This document shows, one piece after another, positions 22,919-34,534 of a stretch of 64,000 nt of DNA (positions within the stretch are counted from its first letter, which is position 1; each line of letters begins with the position of its first letter). The stretch covers positions 162,278 to 226,277 of the forward strand of contig MU400577.1 of assembly GCA_022578965.1 (NCBI GenBank), written 5' to 3'. Position numbers and translations under genes: made by a program. The notes below the pieces were generated by a model. It had not been told where the DNA came from. It did no database searches and worked only from the letters and a program-made list of their open reading frames with translations. This stretch comes from Xylaria sp. FL1777 (Eukaryota > Ascomycota > Sordariomycetes > Xylariales > Xylariaceae).

Positions 22919-25900
22919 CGCCAGAAAGTACTAAACGAGATGGAAGATGTTATATGAGCTAAAGCGACAACGGGATGACCCAGGCAAGGGTAGTGACTTG
23001 AGATGAATACCCTGCGCGATCTTATCGAGATTTGAGGCTACCTCGCCTTTAGAGCTGATCCTGGACGGCTAGCATCAGAGAGAGAGGCACAGCGAGTGAC
23101 TGTATCTCGGCTTTGACATTGCGGACTGTATCCGCCCAGTGCCGTACACCTACAAGTGCAAACAAGAGGCGACAGAGCCGGACAGAGGTATCATCATTAT
23201 CCCAACTATCGGCTTTGTGGAGTTGTTAACACCATCGCGGCATGAAAGTTGAGACAGTTGGTAGATGTGGAGGTCGATAAGGGGGTCAATTTGCTTGTGC
23301 ACACGTACTTGGCATTCTCAAAATGGCGTGGCAGGTTGATGAAACTGTGGCTCTCGTCGCATGCCTCGGCCAATCATGGCTAACACAGCCCAGCAGCTTA
23401 GCCAGATGAGTCCAACGGAGTCTACCGGGACACTACTACTACGTAGATCCCAACCCATCGCAACGCGCGTATGCTTCGTATTTCTTTCCCTTCTAGATAC
23501 TTACTGTATGTATAGCAAGGACTTGTCACGCTGTTCGGTGTATTCGATCATTACTACAGCCTCTATGCGGGGGATGATGCTCATTGCCTCCTTTGACGCG
23601 GAATCTCGTGGACGATTGCAGGGGGCTCGATTCATTTTCGGAAGGATTCTCTGATGTGCATGTTGGGAGAGAAGAGCTTACGTTGGTTATATATAGCGCT
23701 AGGAAATCTTTAGCTGTTAACTAAGTAATGAATGGAAAACCCACCGAGGCGTGTACGCGGACATGTTTGGAGTTCACAACAAAAATGCATTTATGTTTTA
23801 GTTTTAACAACTCAAGGAATTGTTGACATGCTCGTGCCAGTATTCTCAACTTTACTAATTCATTCGACTTGGCCCTATGACACTGTTAATCAGCCAGATT
23901 GAGATATAGAATACCGGTATGCTGAAGGATTTGTATGTTTTGCCCTTAACGAAGAGGGCTGAACCCTGTTTGTATTCCAAATAGGTTCTCTCGAGACTGT
24001 GGTGTCGACTTGTAGGTTAATAATGATTGTACGATTACTAAACCTGACTTTCAAATTTCTCTGAACCTAGAGAACGGAGTTAGCACAGGCAAATACAAGT
24101 ATCGTCAAGCTCTAGGCGTAGTATAACGCTACAAAGTTAGCCTGAGATAGACCTTATAGAGTATATTCAAAGCATTGATCCATTGGAAGCATACCTTCCG
24201 TAGCCTGTAGCAGATGCTTTAGTGTCTTCTCGACGGATTAGCGATGAAGTTGGAGAAACCAAGATTGCCATCTTTAAAAGCCATTAGCTGACTTATATGA
24301 ACGGATTATTGTTAGTTTACAATGGGAGCCTTTGTGTTTACCTAGATTTGGATAGCTATAATCTAGTACTCATGCATTACTTCTAACCGCAATGATGCCG
24401 CTTCTATCGTGATTGCGTAGCAAATTGCAGGAAGTAGGATGAGCATGGTACATACGTCTAGAACCAACATAAATCGAATCTAGAGCACTGTCTCGAGGAA
24501 GCCATTTACACCGGTTACGCTATGTCATACCTTGGACTCGATCCGGGACTAGTGCCTTACCTAGCGGCGACCTGTCAATTATGCGTGCCAACGCGGACCA
24601 TGGTTTCTCGCAGGCAGCGCATAATGGGCGGCTCGGGAACAAGTACAAGACGAATAATAGGCGAGCTTCGTGTTACAAAGCGTGATTATATCTAATTAGG
24701 TCGCAAACATATCTGTTGGTGCTAAAGGTGATGAACTCTTAGCTACCTAGTATAGACGCCTTGCGCGGGTAGAATCCACGGCTGGACGTGCTAGCACACA
24801 GATGAAGGCAAATCAGAGATGCAGAAAGGCGGTAGAGTAGGACGAATGAAGTAAAGTGACGCCACATAGACGCCTGTATATACTCAGTAAGTAGTCTCTC
24901 GTCTGACATAGGACTAGGTAGGTGGAACGACCTTGCTTCCAGGGTAGGTACTTACGGTGTAAGTGGAGGTTCAGGCTTAGGCTCGCATCTTCGTGCGTTC
25001 CTCTCGCCCTCATCTGTGGTTCCGATGCGCGGGGTGGCATAAATGTGGCATATCTGGATGAGAATAGTTTCTCTCCCGCAATAGGGGCAGACGTCAACAA
25101 CCTACTGCAGGAACTAGTAGACTTGACCATGCGCCCAATACCCATCCATCTACCTGCCCACCACAATGTTTCTCATGAAGCGCCTGATGGTGATGGGGGG
25201 CGGAACGGTGCGTGTTGAGAGTTGGATTCTTAGTTTAGCAACACAAGGCACAAGAAACACAAGAGACCGCAGAGACACAAGCATGGCCGCAACCAACGGC
25301 ACCTGATGCCACGATGGGAATAGGCAGTCAGCCAGCCAGTCGATCAATCAGCGCGGTTGGGGTGGCACATTTTCTGCAAGGAGACGACAATGGGCGCTTG
25401 GGGGTTATGCAGCAAAGAAATCTTCGACGAAAACTGTCTGGAGCGTCGATCGATTGGATCCCGGGCAATGGGGGGTGATGCAAAGATCATTACATGCTCC
25501 GCGGGAGCTGATGGTGCGGGGAGGAGACGGAGGTAGGGGAGGGAGGGAAGGATGACAAAGCCTTTATTTTTGTGTGTGCGTGTGTGTCGCTTGAAGCCCA
25601 ATATTTCTTTTTTCCCCCTTCTTTTGTGTAGGGGTATAAGTAGTATGCGCGAAGGAGATGTTCAAGACTCGAATGATAAATCTAGGTATCTTCAGTGAAC
25701 ATTATCTTAGCATCTAGTTTACCTATTTAGCTACAGCAAGGTATTTAGGTAATCACCTACCTAGGTAGGTACACTACCTACCTCCTATCTAAGTACTTAC
25801 GCTAAAACTACCTGTAGGTATACACACGATCTACTTAATTACTTAGTGCCGACAGGTACGGTATTCGCTTCGCACTAAAAAGGTATACATAAGTGGAGGT

Positions 25901-26141
25901 GCCCCGTTTTTTACAAGCTTGCAAGCTCGAGAACGCAGCTTTATCGTTCGATACGAAGGAAAATATTAAAATATTTGAGAACGATCAGACTAGGACTGAT
26001 CAGACCACCAACAACCAACCACAGCTACCAGCTATCACCCAGTATACAACCAAATCACGAACACCTGGAGGCAATCACATTTGCTGTGGTTCCTGGGCAG
26101 CTTAAAGTTTGCCAATTTCCCGACCTCAAGGTAGCATCATT
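22919..26141. other. 3.2 kb intergenic interval
   Basis: Divergent upstream region between the glycosyltransferase and the prolyl hydroxylase. Moderately AT-rich. It contains a 16-bp perfect palindrome ACCTACCTAGGTAGGT at 25755-25770 and many AGGTAG words around 25.7-25.85 kb. A tRNA-like B-box at 24534 was checked and rejected. No gene recognised. Confidence 0.55.
25755..25770. repeat. 16-bp perfect palindrome ACCTACCTAGGTAGGT
   Basis: Perfect inverted repeat with core CCTAGG, within about 390 bp of the prolyl hydroxylase start. It belongs to a family of TACCTAGGTA palindromes found only between genes in this window. Confidence 0.8.
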
Positions 26142-28320
26142 ATGGGAAGAACGAAGCGCAAAGCAGAGGAGCCGCATGTTGTGGACCAGAAACCCTCTAA
26201 GAAGAAAGCCAAGACCAGTCAGTCTTCCTGTCCCTCGCCTCACAAGCCCTAGACAAGAGAAGGGGAAAACCAAGAAAAAAACCCAGGAGTATTCCAGTAA
26301 CGGCGGAAGGCCTACAAACGGCTAATCCTGCTCGATAGCTCCAAACAGCGAAGATGCCCAAACTCGCTTTAGGAAAGGGCTCTTCGACAAGAAGGTCCTC
26401 GACCAGTACACGCGGGACTACTCCGAGTCGTCGCCGTACAAGCATGCCGTCATCCACGAGCTGATTGACGACAAGCTGTTGCGTGCCGTGCGTGACGAGA
26501 TCAAGGACAACGTTGCCTTCACGCCCAAGGAAACCGACATCTACAAGATCCATCAGTCGGGGGACCTCGCGAACCTCGACGGCCTGGGCGACGAAGCCCT
26601 GGCTAAGCTGCCGTCCCTTCTGGCTCTGCGCGACGCCATGTACTCCCAGGCCTTCCGCGACTATGTTGCCCACGTCACTGGCTGTGGACCCCTGAGCGGC
26701 CGCAAGACAGACATGGCCATTAACGTCTACACTCCCGGCTGCTACCTGCTGTGCCACGACGACGTCATCGGCAGCCGCAAGGTCAGCTACATTCTGTACC
26801 TCACCGACCCGGATATCCCCTGGAAATCCGAATGGGGCGGCGCACTCCGCCTATTCCCCGTCAAGACGCTTGAAGGCAAGGACGGTCAGGTGGCACACAC
26901 CCCCCTTCCCGATGTCACCAAGGTCATTCCGCCTGCCTGGAACCAGCTGAGCTTCTTCGCCGTGCAACCGGGAAAGAGCTTCCACGACGTCGAGGAGGTG
27001 TACCATGCCGAGTCCAAGGCGCAACTCGTACGCGATGGCGGCCGCGTGCGCATGGCCATCTCGGGCTGGTTCCACATCCCCCAGATCGGCGAGCCCGGCT
27101 ACGTCGAGGGCGCCGAAGAGCGGAATGTCAAGAACAGCGGTCTCATGCAACTGCAAGGCAACCCGGATCAGTACGATGTGCCGCGGCCGCAGCCTGTTCC
27201 TTCATGGGAGAAGGACGAAGAAATGGAGGGCGGCCTCGATGAGGTAGACCTCGAATTCCTCCTCCGCTTCATGGCCCCCACATACCTGACGCCCGACACG
27301 CTCGACCAGGTTTCGGAGCACTTCGGGGAGAGCTCAAGTATCACGCTACCGAACTTGCTGGGGAAGAAGTTCGCGGCACGGTTGCGCACGTATTTGATGG
27401 CACAAGAAAAAGCGAGCAAAGATCTACCTGAAGACAGCATAGAACTCGAGAAAAAGACTCCCTGGCGGGTAGCGAAGCCACCTCATAAACACCGATACCT
27501 ATACCTACAATCATCATCATTACCACCTAAGAATAAGAGCAGGAAGAGCGACGCAGCGAAAGGGAAGGATAAAAAAGAACAAACGGAAAGCGATGAGTCC
27601 GACTCGCCGATCCGTGAGCTCCTCGAAGATTTTCTACCTAGCCGATCATTCCGCGACTGGCTACAGATAGCGACGGGTTGCAAGATTGAAAGCCACGATT
27701 TCCTGGCCCGGCGCTTCCGGCGCGGAAAAGACTACACGCTCGCGACAGGCCACGAGGGCAAGCCGCGGCTCGAATTGAACCTCGGTATCACGCCAACAAA
27801 AGGATGGGGTGACGACGACGGACACGACGACGATGTTGACGAGAACGAATCGTCTAGCTCGAAGACGAACAAGAAAAAGGTAAAGAAAGAGAGCAAAGGG
27901 AAAGGCAAATCCAATGGCGAGAAGTCCGAACAGCATGAAGAGGACAAGGAAGCCGAAGATGAAACCGTGGGAGAAGTGGGTGGCCACGAAGTATACATGG
28001 CAGGCGACGAGGGCGACGACAACGAAGACGCGGCGATATACAAGTCGAGCAACGACGACGAAGACGACAACATCCTCTTCTTCCAGGCCGCGGCGTGGAA
28101 CCGCATGAGCCTAGTGCTGCGCGACAGCGGCGCCCTACGCTTCGTCAAGTACGTGAGCCGTCGCGCCAAGGGCGATCGCTGGGACATCAGCGGGACGCTC
28201 GAAGTGGAAGAGGAAGAAGACGACGAGGACGACGAGGATATGTATATAGATCCGCTAGCTGATGATACCGAGGAAGAGTGGAAAGGATTCTCGCCATCTG
28301 AAGATAGCGATTCCGATTGA
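26142..28320 (+). CDS. Tpa1/Ofd1-type prolyl 3,4-dihydroxylase (2OG-Fe(II) oxygenase)
   Basis: Iron and 2-oxoglutarate dependent oxygenase. Relatives hydroxylate a proline of ribosomal protein uS12 (Tpa1) and control translation termination or SREBP turnover (Ofd1). Exons 26142-26217 and 26339-28320 (121-nt intron) give 685 residues. The N-terminus MGRTKRKAEE plus a KKKAK run suggests nuclear import. The catalytic domain has YLLCHDDVIG (His165, Asp167), SFHDVEEVY (His241) and RVRMAISGWFH (Arg263 for 2OG), matching the HxD...H...R set known from yeast Tpa1. The second, non-catalytic double-stranded beta-helix spans about 320-685 and ends WDISGTLEVEEEED. It is interrupted by a long Lys/Asp/Glu/Ser-rich insert (about residues 500-600). 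The start is the only ATG upstream giving a consistent splice into the conserved frame. Sterol or ribosomal role here is inference. Confidence 0.9.
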
Positions 28321-28909
28321 GTCGGTCAGCCATAAATAATTATGTTAAGGGCGAACCGAAGTGATATAATCAAGCGTGTCGATGCCAAATTTAATATGAA
28401 TCGATGAATAAATGTCATCTATATTTTGGATATTGTATCCTTTTAATTCTAGATGAGAAACCACTTTAGTTCCGATGCGTTTTTGATTATAACACGATAA
28501 TCTAAGTCATCTTCAATAGCGTCTATGTGCTCCCCTGCTCTTCTATCATCTAAAGATCTACACATGTATGCAGTCCCAGTGATACACTATATGTCTGAGC
28601 CCATAATTTCTAGCCACCCCCAACCTTCTTACCCTTTCCTCGTCTTTTCTAGATAGATAAGTAGGTATTCAAACCACATGAATGATTGGTCGACCGATCA
28701 TGATGATATCGATAGACATGTCCTGCGCGCCAAAAAACGATGCACGAATGCCACGCTGCCTCCCAAAACGCCTAGCTTGCTAGATACATAGAGATAGATA
28801 CATGGATATATAAGTATATATAATTCCCAATTCAAAATTTCGAGATGAATGGAATGTGATTTCCAAAATTCACAAGAAAACAAGCAAGAAATGACCAGCT
28901 CCGTGGATC
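28321..28909. other. Convergent 3' interval hydroxylase - PPN1
   Basis: Shared 3' flank of two convergent genes, AT-rich, with several AATAAA/ATAAAT-like words near both stops. No gene seen. Confidence 0.6.
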
Positions 28910-31049
28910 CTATAAGTCTTCGAGCTCCTCTTGGCTCCTGGTACTGACGAACGCATGCTTCAGGAAATGCAGCCACGTTTTGTGGGCTTTCTTGTTCTTT
29001 TTCTTCTTGTGCTTGTTCTTGTTCTTATTCTTGTTCTTGTCGTTCTTTTTCTTGCCGCTCTTGAAAAATCCCCACACATCGACATCGGAATCGGAATCAG
29101 TGTCCATGTCGACGTCCTCGTCGTCGGACTCGTTTTCTGAGAGCGACTCGGCTTTCTTCGAGGCCTGTCCTATGCGGTGGGCGAGGCGCACGTAGTTGGC
29201 CACCGTGAGGTCCTCGAGATTGTAGATCTTGTCGTCGAAGGTGCTGTACTCGACTTCGAAGCGGAACTTTTTCGGGTGCGGCTTGTCGTGTTGTGGGGTC
29301 TTGCCCTTGTGTTTCCCGGGGTTCCAGCCGCTAGACAATACGTCGTCCTCCTTGGATTCTACGAGGTCATTGTTGATATAAGTAAGATTCGCGTAGTATT
29401 GCGTGTAGCCAAGTAGAGTAAGGGTTTGGGGACGATATGCTGGCCCAGGCGGAGTCCCCTTTGGGGGAGGGTCGGGAAGGTGTAGATTAGGATCCTTTGG
29501 TGGCTTCTGGCCCTTTTTACCCTTGCCCTTCTTCTTCTTTTTCTTCTTTTCGATCTCAAAACCAGGAACATCACGTCTTTTGAGCTCACGAACCTCGGAT
29601 ACCTCATCGTAATTAGATGGTATCTCATCGAGCTGTGCTGCTCTCGTGGTTTCTACCCATGTGGGATTGTCTTCGAGACCGGTGATATTGTATTCGAATA
29701 CCCTAATGCTTGGGAAATAGTTGGGTACGATGCTTGGAGATATGAGAGTTAGTTGAAATCGCTCTGCCCATTTGCCGCCGAGCTTATTTTTGCCCTTCTT
29801 GCCCCTGCCACGTCCTTTCTTCGTTTCATCAATATCCTCTTCTAGGGCGAGTGGACTGGGCAGCTTAGCCCAATCATCACGGAGCTCTCTCAAGTAGTCG
29901 GCACTTGACTTGATCGATACCTTATCTTCCATCGTCTCACGGATTGAAGATCCGCCTGAGGCCGCAGCCTGGATCAATGCCATATCGATGTCTTTTGTGT
30001 CTTGTAATAGGAAGTGATCAATGTTCATGTGCCCGTAGAGGGAGCCAACGATGACGTCACGGTACTGTTGCAACCACAGGGTATATTTCTGCCAACACGT
30101 CTCGTCCCACAACTGCTTGCCTTGTGTTCTGGCAGGAGGGACATGTCCCATAAGGATAGCTTTCATGCCGCGTTCGCGCAAGGAGTCAAGCTGAATGCGC
30201 AACCATTCGAAATGCATATATCCAGGCTCAGAAGGCTGCACACAGTCGTCGATACCAGCGTTTCGATCAAAGAAATATATAGTGTTAAGCGAGAATACAG
30301 CAAGTTTGCGTGGTACGACCTCAACATAAAACCAGCCTCCGAATTCGAACGAGTGCCGCTGGGCTTCGGGGATGAAATGCTTCCAGATGCTGGTGTACTG
30401 TTGTAAGATATCGTTCGGTCCAGGCAACAAGATATTGTGAGGATAGATATCGTTGTTACCAAAGGTCGGCACCACGGGAACAACCAAGCCGGCATCGTCC
30501 GAAAAGGTCTCGACGAAGGCGTCGGCGATGCGGCGGTTCATGGCTAGGATCTCTTTGTTATGGCGGGGTAGCTCCTCGTCACTGTCATGGCGGGCGGAAT
30601 CGCCAGTCCAGACAACGAAATCAATTTCATCCTTCAAGTGTTCTTTCACCCAGGCCAAAGTCACATTAACAAGCGACAGGGGAGAGTCGCAATCCGATGT
30701 CTCGGCTCCATATATGCCAGCAGGTCCATTACCTCGATGGCATGCGATGTTCTCATGGGTTGATGTGTGGGGGTTGTAGTGCTCATCCGGGTGTAGATCT
30801 GGGTTGTGGTACCGGTTAAGATACACGCTCATCACATCGATGTTGGGATGGTGGTGTAGCGGGCATACCTGTGATATGGAGGAATCTGCCGTGAAGACGA
30901 CGTTGTAAGGTAGCAAGGGGCCGTTCGCTACCAGGGTCGTTTGGTGGCTGCAAGACATACTGAGTTTCTGTCGCTGCACCAAAACGTAGCTGTGCCAGCA
31001 AGTTGGGGACCACCAGCGCCGCCCATTGGAGGGCCTTCAGGGGTGCCAT
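28910..31049 (-). CDS. ppn1: Vacuolar endopolyphosphatase PPN1
   Basis: Cleaves long-chain inorganic polyphosphate in the vacuole; metallophosphatase (calcineurin-like) family. Exons (minus) 31049-30869 and 30798-28910 with a 70-nt intron give 689 residues. The splice joins GRFLHIT to DLHPDEHY, restoring the first metal motif (Asp61, His63). Others follow: WTGDSARHD (Asp127), TFGNNDIYPHN (Asn175/176), MGHVPPARTQ and GSLYGHMNIDHF. The N-terminal hydrophobic stretch (about 6-25) serves as signal anchor, as in yeast Ppn1, which is delivered to the vacuole as a type II membrane precursor. Two Lys-rich low-complexity segments occur, one mid-C-terminal (EKKKKKKKGKGKKGQK) and one near the end (KNKNKNKNKHKKKK). 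The last is preceded by an Asp/Ser acidic run. Such basic tracts could contact polyphosphate; that is inference. Confidence 0.93.
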
Positions 31050-32534
31050 GCTGCACGATGAGGCGTGCTCTATGAGCTCAAGACAGCGCGAGTAGGGTTT
31101 GGCGCATACAGCATAGAGTCTATAGATCGAAATAATAGATCAAAATAATAGAAAAAAAAGAGTCGTAGATCATAAGGTGGCTAGCTGCAAATAGGACTCT
31201 GTACAAGGAGCCCAGTCAGAATATTGCAATACTACCTAAGCCAGGTATTTGTTGTTTCTTCAGAGCCTTGTTTCGATTCTGTAATCAAGAACCATTACAG
31301 TGGCTTGGATTTCCAAGTTGTACTCAGTAAGCAAGCTATAAGTCCCATTTCTTAATAGCTTGAGTTAGGGTAAAACTGGAACGACTAGCGTCATGGGGGA
31401 GCGGATCGCCGCATCAAAGGCACTGATCTGCTTACTTCTTGCCGTGTAAACCGACGGAAGAAGAGGAACAAGTCATCCAGGCAGGTGGGTGCCGGCGAGT
31501 TCATATTTTTGTTTCCCATCTCTCCCCCATTCTTCTTCGTCTCTTACTCCAGGCGTCTGGACGGCCCTGGGCCGGAGAGGTGGCGCCCACAAGACGAGGA
31601 AAAGTCGTGCGATGGTGAGCGAATCATGGGCCTGGATTCCGCACGTGTAGAGCGAATCATGATGGCATCGTGGCCACATGGGCACTTATTCCTGACGAGT
31701 GTGTGGCACGCAGATGGGGCGGGTTCTGGCGGTCGTGACGGCACACGGAGCGTCGATCAGAAGACCACTTAATCAATCTTACTGTCGTACCTACCTAATA
31801 CTACATTTGGATGGTGTGGCGGATACGAATCATTCTCTCCAGATACAGAGACAGTGAGAGTGAGCAACCACCATAATAGCATCACTGGTGACACTTGTCG
31901 CTTGCCTGTGACGTCGCAGGACAACGTCAGCTGAAAGACTTTCGGCCACGCCCTGCCCACCAATTTTGGCTTTGGGGCTTGTTTCGTCAGTGGCAGGGCT
32001 GTTAATGCACCCCTCGACACACCTAACCTAGCCTAGAATAAACTGGCCGGTATATACATGGTGTGGATGCACAGCATATAGCTAGTGAAAATATGGTTAG
32101 TTATTTCTATTATCGATAAGACTCGCTATGTCAGGTCACATGTATCAGCTTTCAATTTTTAGCTTCTCTCCTCTCTCCTTTCTTCTTTACATTCGTCAGC
32201 ACTCTCAATTCACAATCTTTTTCGGATTGCTTCGAAAGGCCAAGTACGGTACAGTCTCTCGAGTTGAATCTAGTGCGAGACTAAGATAGCCGTTCGTTTG
32301 AGGGAAGTCAGTTTTTTTGCCAACAAGCTGGTTTCCCATGGTAAATCTCGGCCACATCAATAATATCTCAGTTGACTCGTGCAGTGTATCGTCAGCTAAA
32401 GGGATGTCCGTAGGACCATGAGTCGCTATCAAGTTTCTTCAAAGTAGTAGGCAGATTCTTGCACTCTCTTGTGTATATTGAGAGGTTGCTGAAAAAACGA
32501 ACGTCTTGGGGTAAGATTACCAACCGCGGGTAGC
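31050..32534. other. Intergenic interval PPN1 - histidine phosphatase gene
   Basis: PPN1 promoter side and 3' flank of the histidine phosphatase-family gene. Short GC-rich open frames around 31.47-31.77 kb exist on both strands and match nothing I know. No gene recognised. Confidence 0.55.
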
Positions 32535-33328
32535 TTATTGTCCCCTTGATGGTATATCCTTACTCAGTTCTTCCAACTGAACTAATTCAACCTCGCCCAA
32601 GTCATTTTTCCCTATCTTGTAGGTTCGGTATTCGACATTCCTGTATCTTGGACCTTGTATAACTCTGTCAAGAAACCCTGAATGAGTGACAACGATGATA
32701 CACTTGTCCGACTGCTCAGAAAGCCATTGTCTTGCGAACGCTGCTCTCTTCCGGATAGTCTCCTCTTCTGGCCCATATATACCTGTTTTCTGGGGGTAGA
32801 CTGGATCTAGGTGAGAGAAATCGTAGTTCGGCCAGGCCTTCTCGAGCTCAGATCTCTCGGCACCAACATCACAGGGGTTGGCTGTGTCTTCCTATATTTT
32901 TCGCTTCGAATTAATTCGAAATACTTTCCGGAAATCCCAATAGAAGCATCGTACCTGCCATTCCGCACGCGCCTCGACTGGCACGCCACGGCTCAGTAGC
33001 CATCCAAGCGAGTGCTGGACGGTTTGTAGTGTCCGTGATAGTGGACTCACTATGATGCGGCAGCCATCTGTAGAGTAGGGAAAGGTGGCCTCCAGTTGGG
33101 CCGCGAGAGTCTTGCATTGGGTTATACCCAGATCCGTCAACTTAGGATCGAATATCGACCAGTCATGTGCCCATGCTGTCAGCTCTCGGACATTTATTCA
33201 TGAGATGCAGGGTAACTTATTGCCAACATCTAGGACCGTTAGATACTGTGCTGTGCAAGTTTGGATAGGTAGGTCTAGTTACTGTGTAGTGCCTGTGCAT
33301 GGCGCACAAGAATCACGACGGGTGCCAT
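32535..33328 (-). CDS. Histidine phosphatase (phosphoglycerate mutase-like) family protein
   Basis: Small phosphohydrolase of the histidine phosphatase superfamily, substrate unknown. Rebuilt as exons (minus) 33328-33283, 33175-32955 and 32891-32535, 207 residues, introns 107 and 63 nt, all GT-AG. The first exon holds only MAPVVILVRHAQALH with catalytic His10 in the RHA motif. Exon 2 supplies DPKLTDLG and SPLSRTLQT (second phosphate-binding Arg) and ends EWQ. Exon 3 supplies PCDVG, EEETIRKRAAFARQWL and the second catalytic His in VVTHSGF. All four family landmarks are present and in order, so the gene looks intact. The first acceptor is the least sure: CAG ending at 33176 keeps frame and gives ALHTWAHDWSIFDP, but another AG twelve bases upstream would add four residues and also keep frame. 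Confidence 0.8.
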
Positions 33329-34534
33329 ATTGACAACAGTGCTGATCAGCGATCAAGGTTACTACAGTATTGCTGTTGTTTGAGCCAAAGTAGACTGGCT
33401 GTAGTTATGCGTAGTTCTTCTGGCCCTCGGTTCTCAGCAGCACGAGCTCTCTAGTTGATGACGTGTACGTTTTAAGAGATACATAAACAGGAAAAGAACT
33501 GCATCAATATCACTGAACAGCTTAAAAAGGGTATTCCAATATAAACAACCTATCCTAATTCGCTGCTTCAACTGACAAGGCCGTTCAGCGGAGTCAGTAG
33601 AGGGGTCAAGGTGGGACGAGCTCTGATGCCTCCAAATAGCCTGAGAATAACTCTTACCCCTCTGCATCGAAGGGCCATGACTACTTGTCCCACCCACCGA
33701 AACGTTTACAACTAGTATAGCTTACTCCGAAGTATAAGAACATTTCGTCTCTGTATTCATCTGCCCTGGCTCCTATAGTTTCCCCATAGTACTTAGGAGT
33801 CGTTTTAAAATGGGGGTTATGAGCTTAGCCAAAGCTATATTATTAGGGAGCTCTTACTATGTTGACAATAGTATTCAGAGGCGACCATTTTACTGTTAAG
33901 GTTGGAATTCTAATCAAAACTTTGCAGGAAGACCCTAAATCTTGGTTTAGGCAGACGTCAGTATATCTCGTATTTTTTTGCTAGGAGAAAAAAGAGAAAT
34001 AATCCAAGAACCACAAGCGGGTAGGCTTCCAGATGCCTTAATTCAGGCCCGTGTCCTTGCTGCCTTGTACAGAATATCAAAACTATCTAGTATATGTAGC
34101 CTTTACTACTTATTCATTCCCAAGCTGTTTCTACACAGTCTTACCTAATTCAAGTTTTATTTGGTTGTACTATTACATAGACTAGGGTTTGTACCATAGA
34201 TATCACCGGCATGGCGCATCTCCAATTCGTTGTCGGTCGAGATGAGGCTAAGCTATTCAAGCAGTTTACTCAGAAGAAAGGGAGGGACGGAAGAGGCTTG
34301 AAAGGCAGCAGGGGTTCGGGGCTAGTGCCGCCTAACGTACCGGTGACCACCATTAACTGGACCGCGCCCCTCCTAGACCTCCTAGAGTTTGCCGCTATGG
34401 AGCCGGCGGCAAATCTCTCCCGCTTTGGAATCACTGGAACGTGTTAATCAGCCTTTGTCTTCTGACTCACTCCCAAACGTCGAGGCTCCATGCCGTCAAC
34501 TCAGCCATGAGACCTTTCCCCATGACCGAACAAA
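33329..34534. other. Divergent interval histidine phosphatase - STK19 homologue
   Basis: Shared promoter region of two divergent genes. The left part is AT-rich. A 78-codon open frame with ATG at 34211 ends at 34447, only 88 bp before the STK19-like start. It resembles nothing known and may be an upstream reading frame in the leader or chance. Confidence 0.5.

Noticed and set aside
24534..24610. B-box-like sequence GGACTCGATCC on the plus strand (minus-strand tRNA candidate)
   Set aside because: The expected T-stem does not pair and no anticodon arm or acceptor stem can be folded around it.
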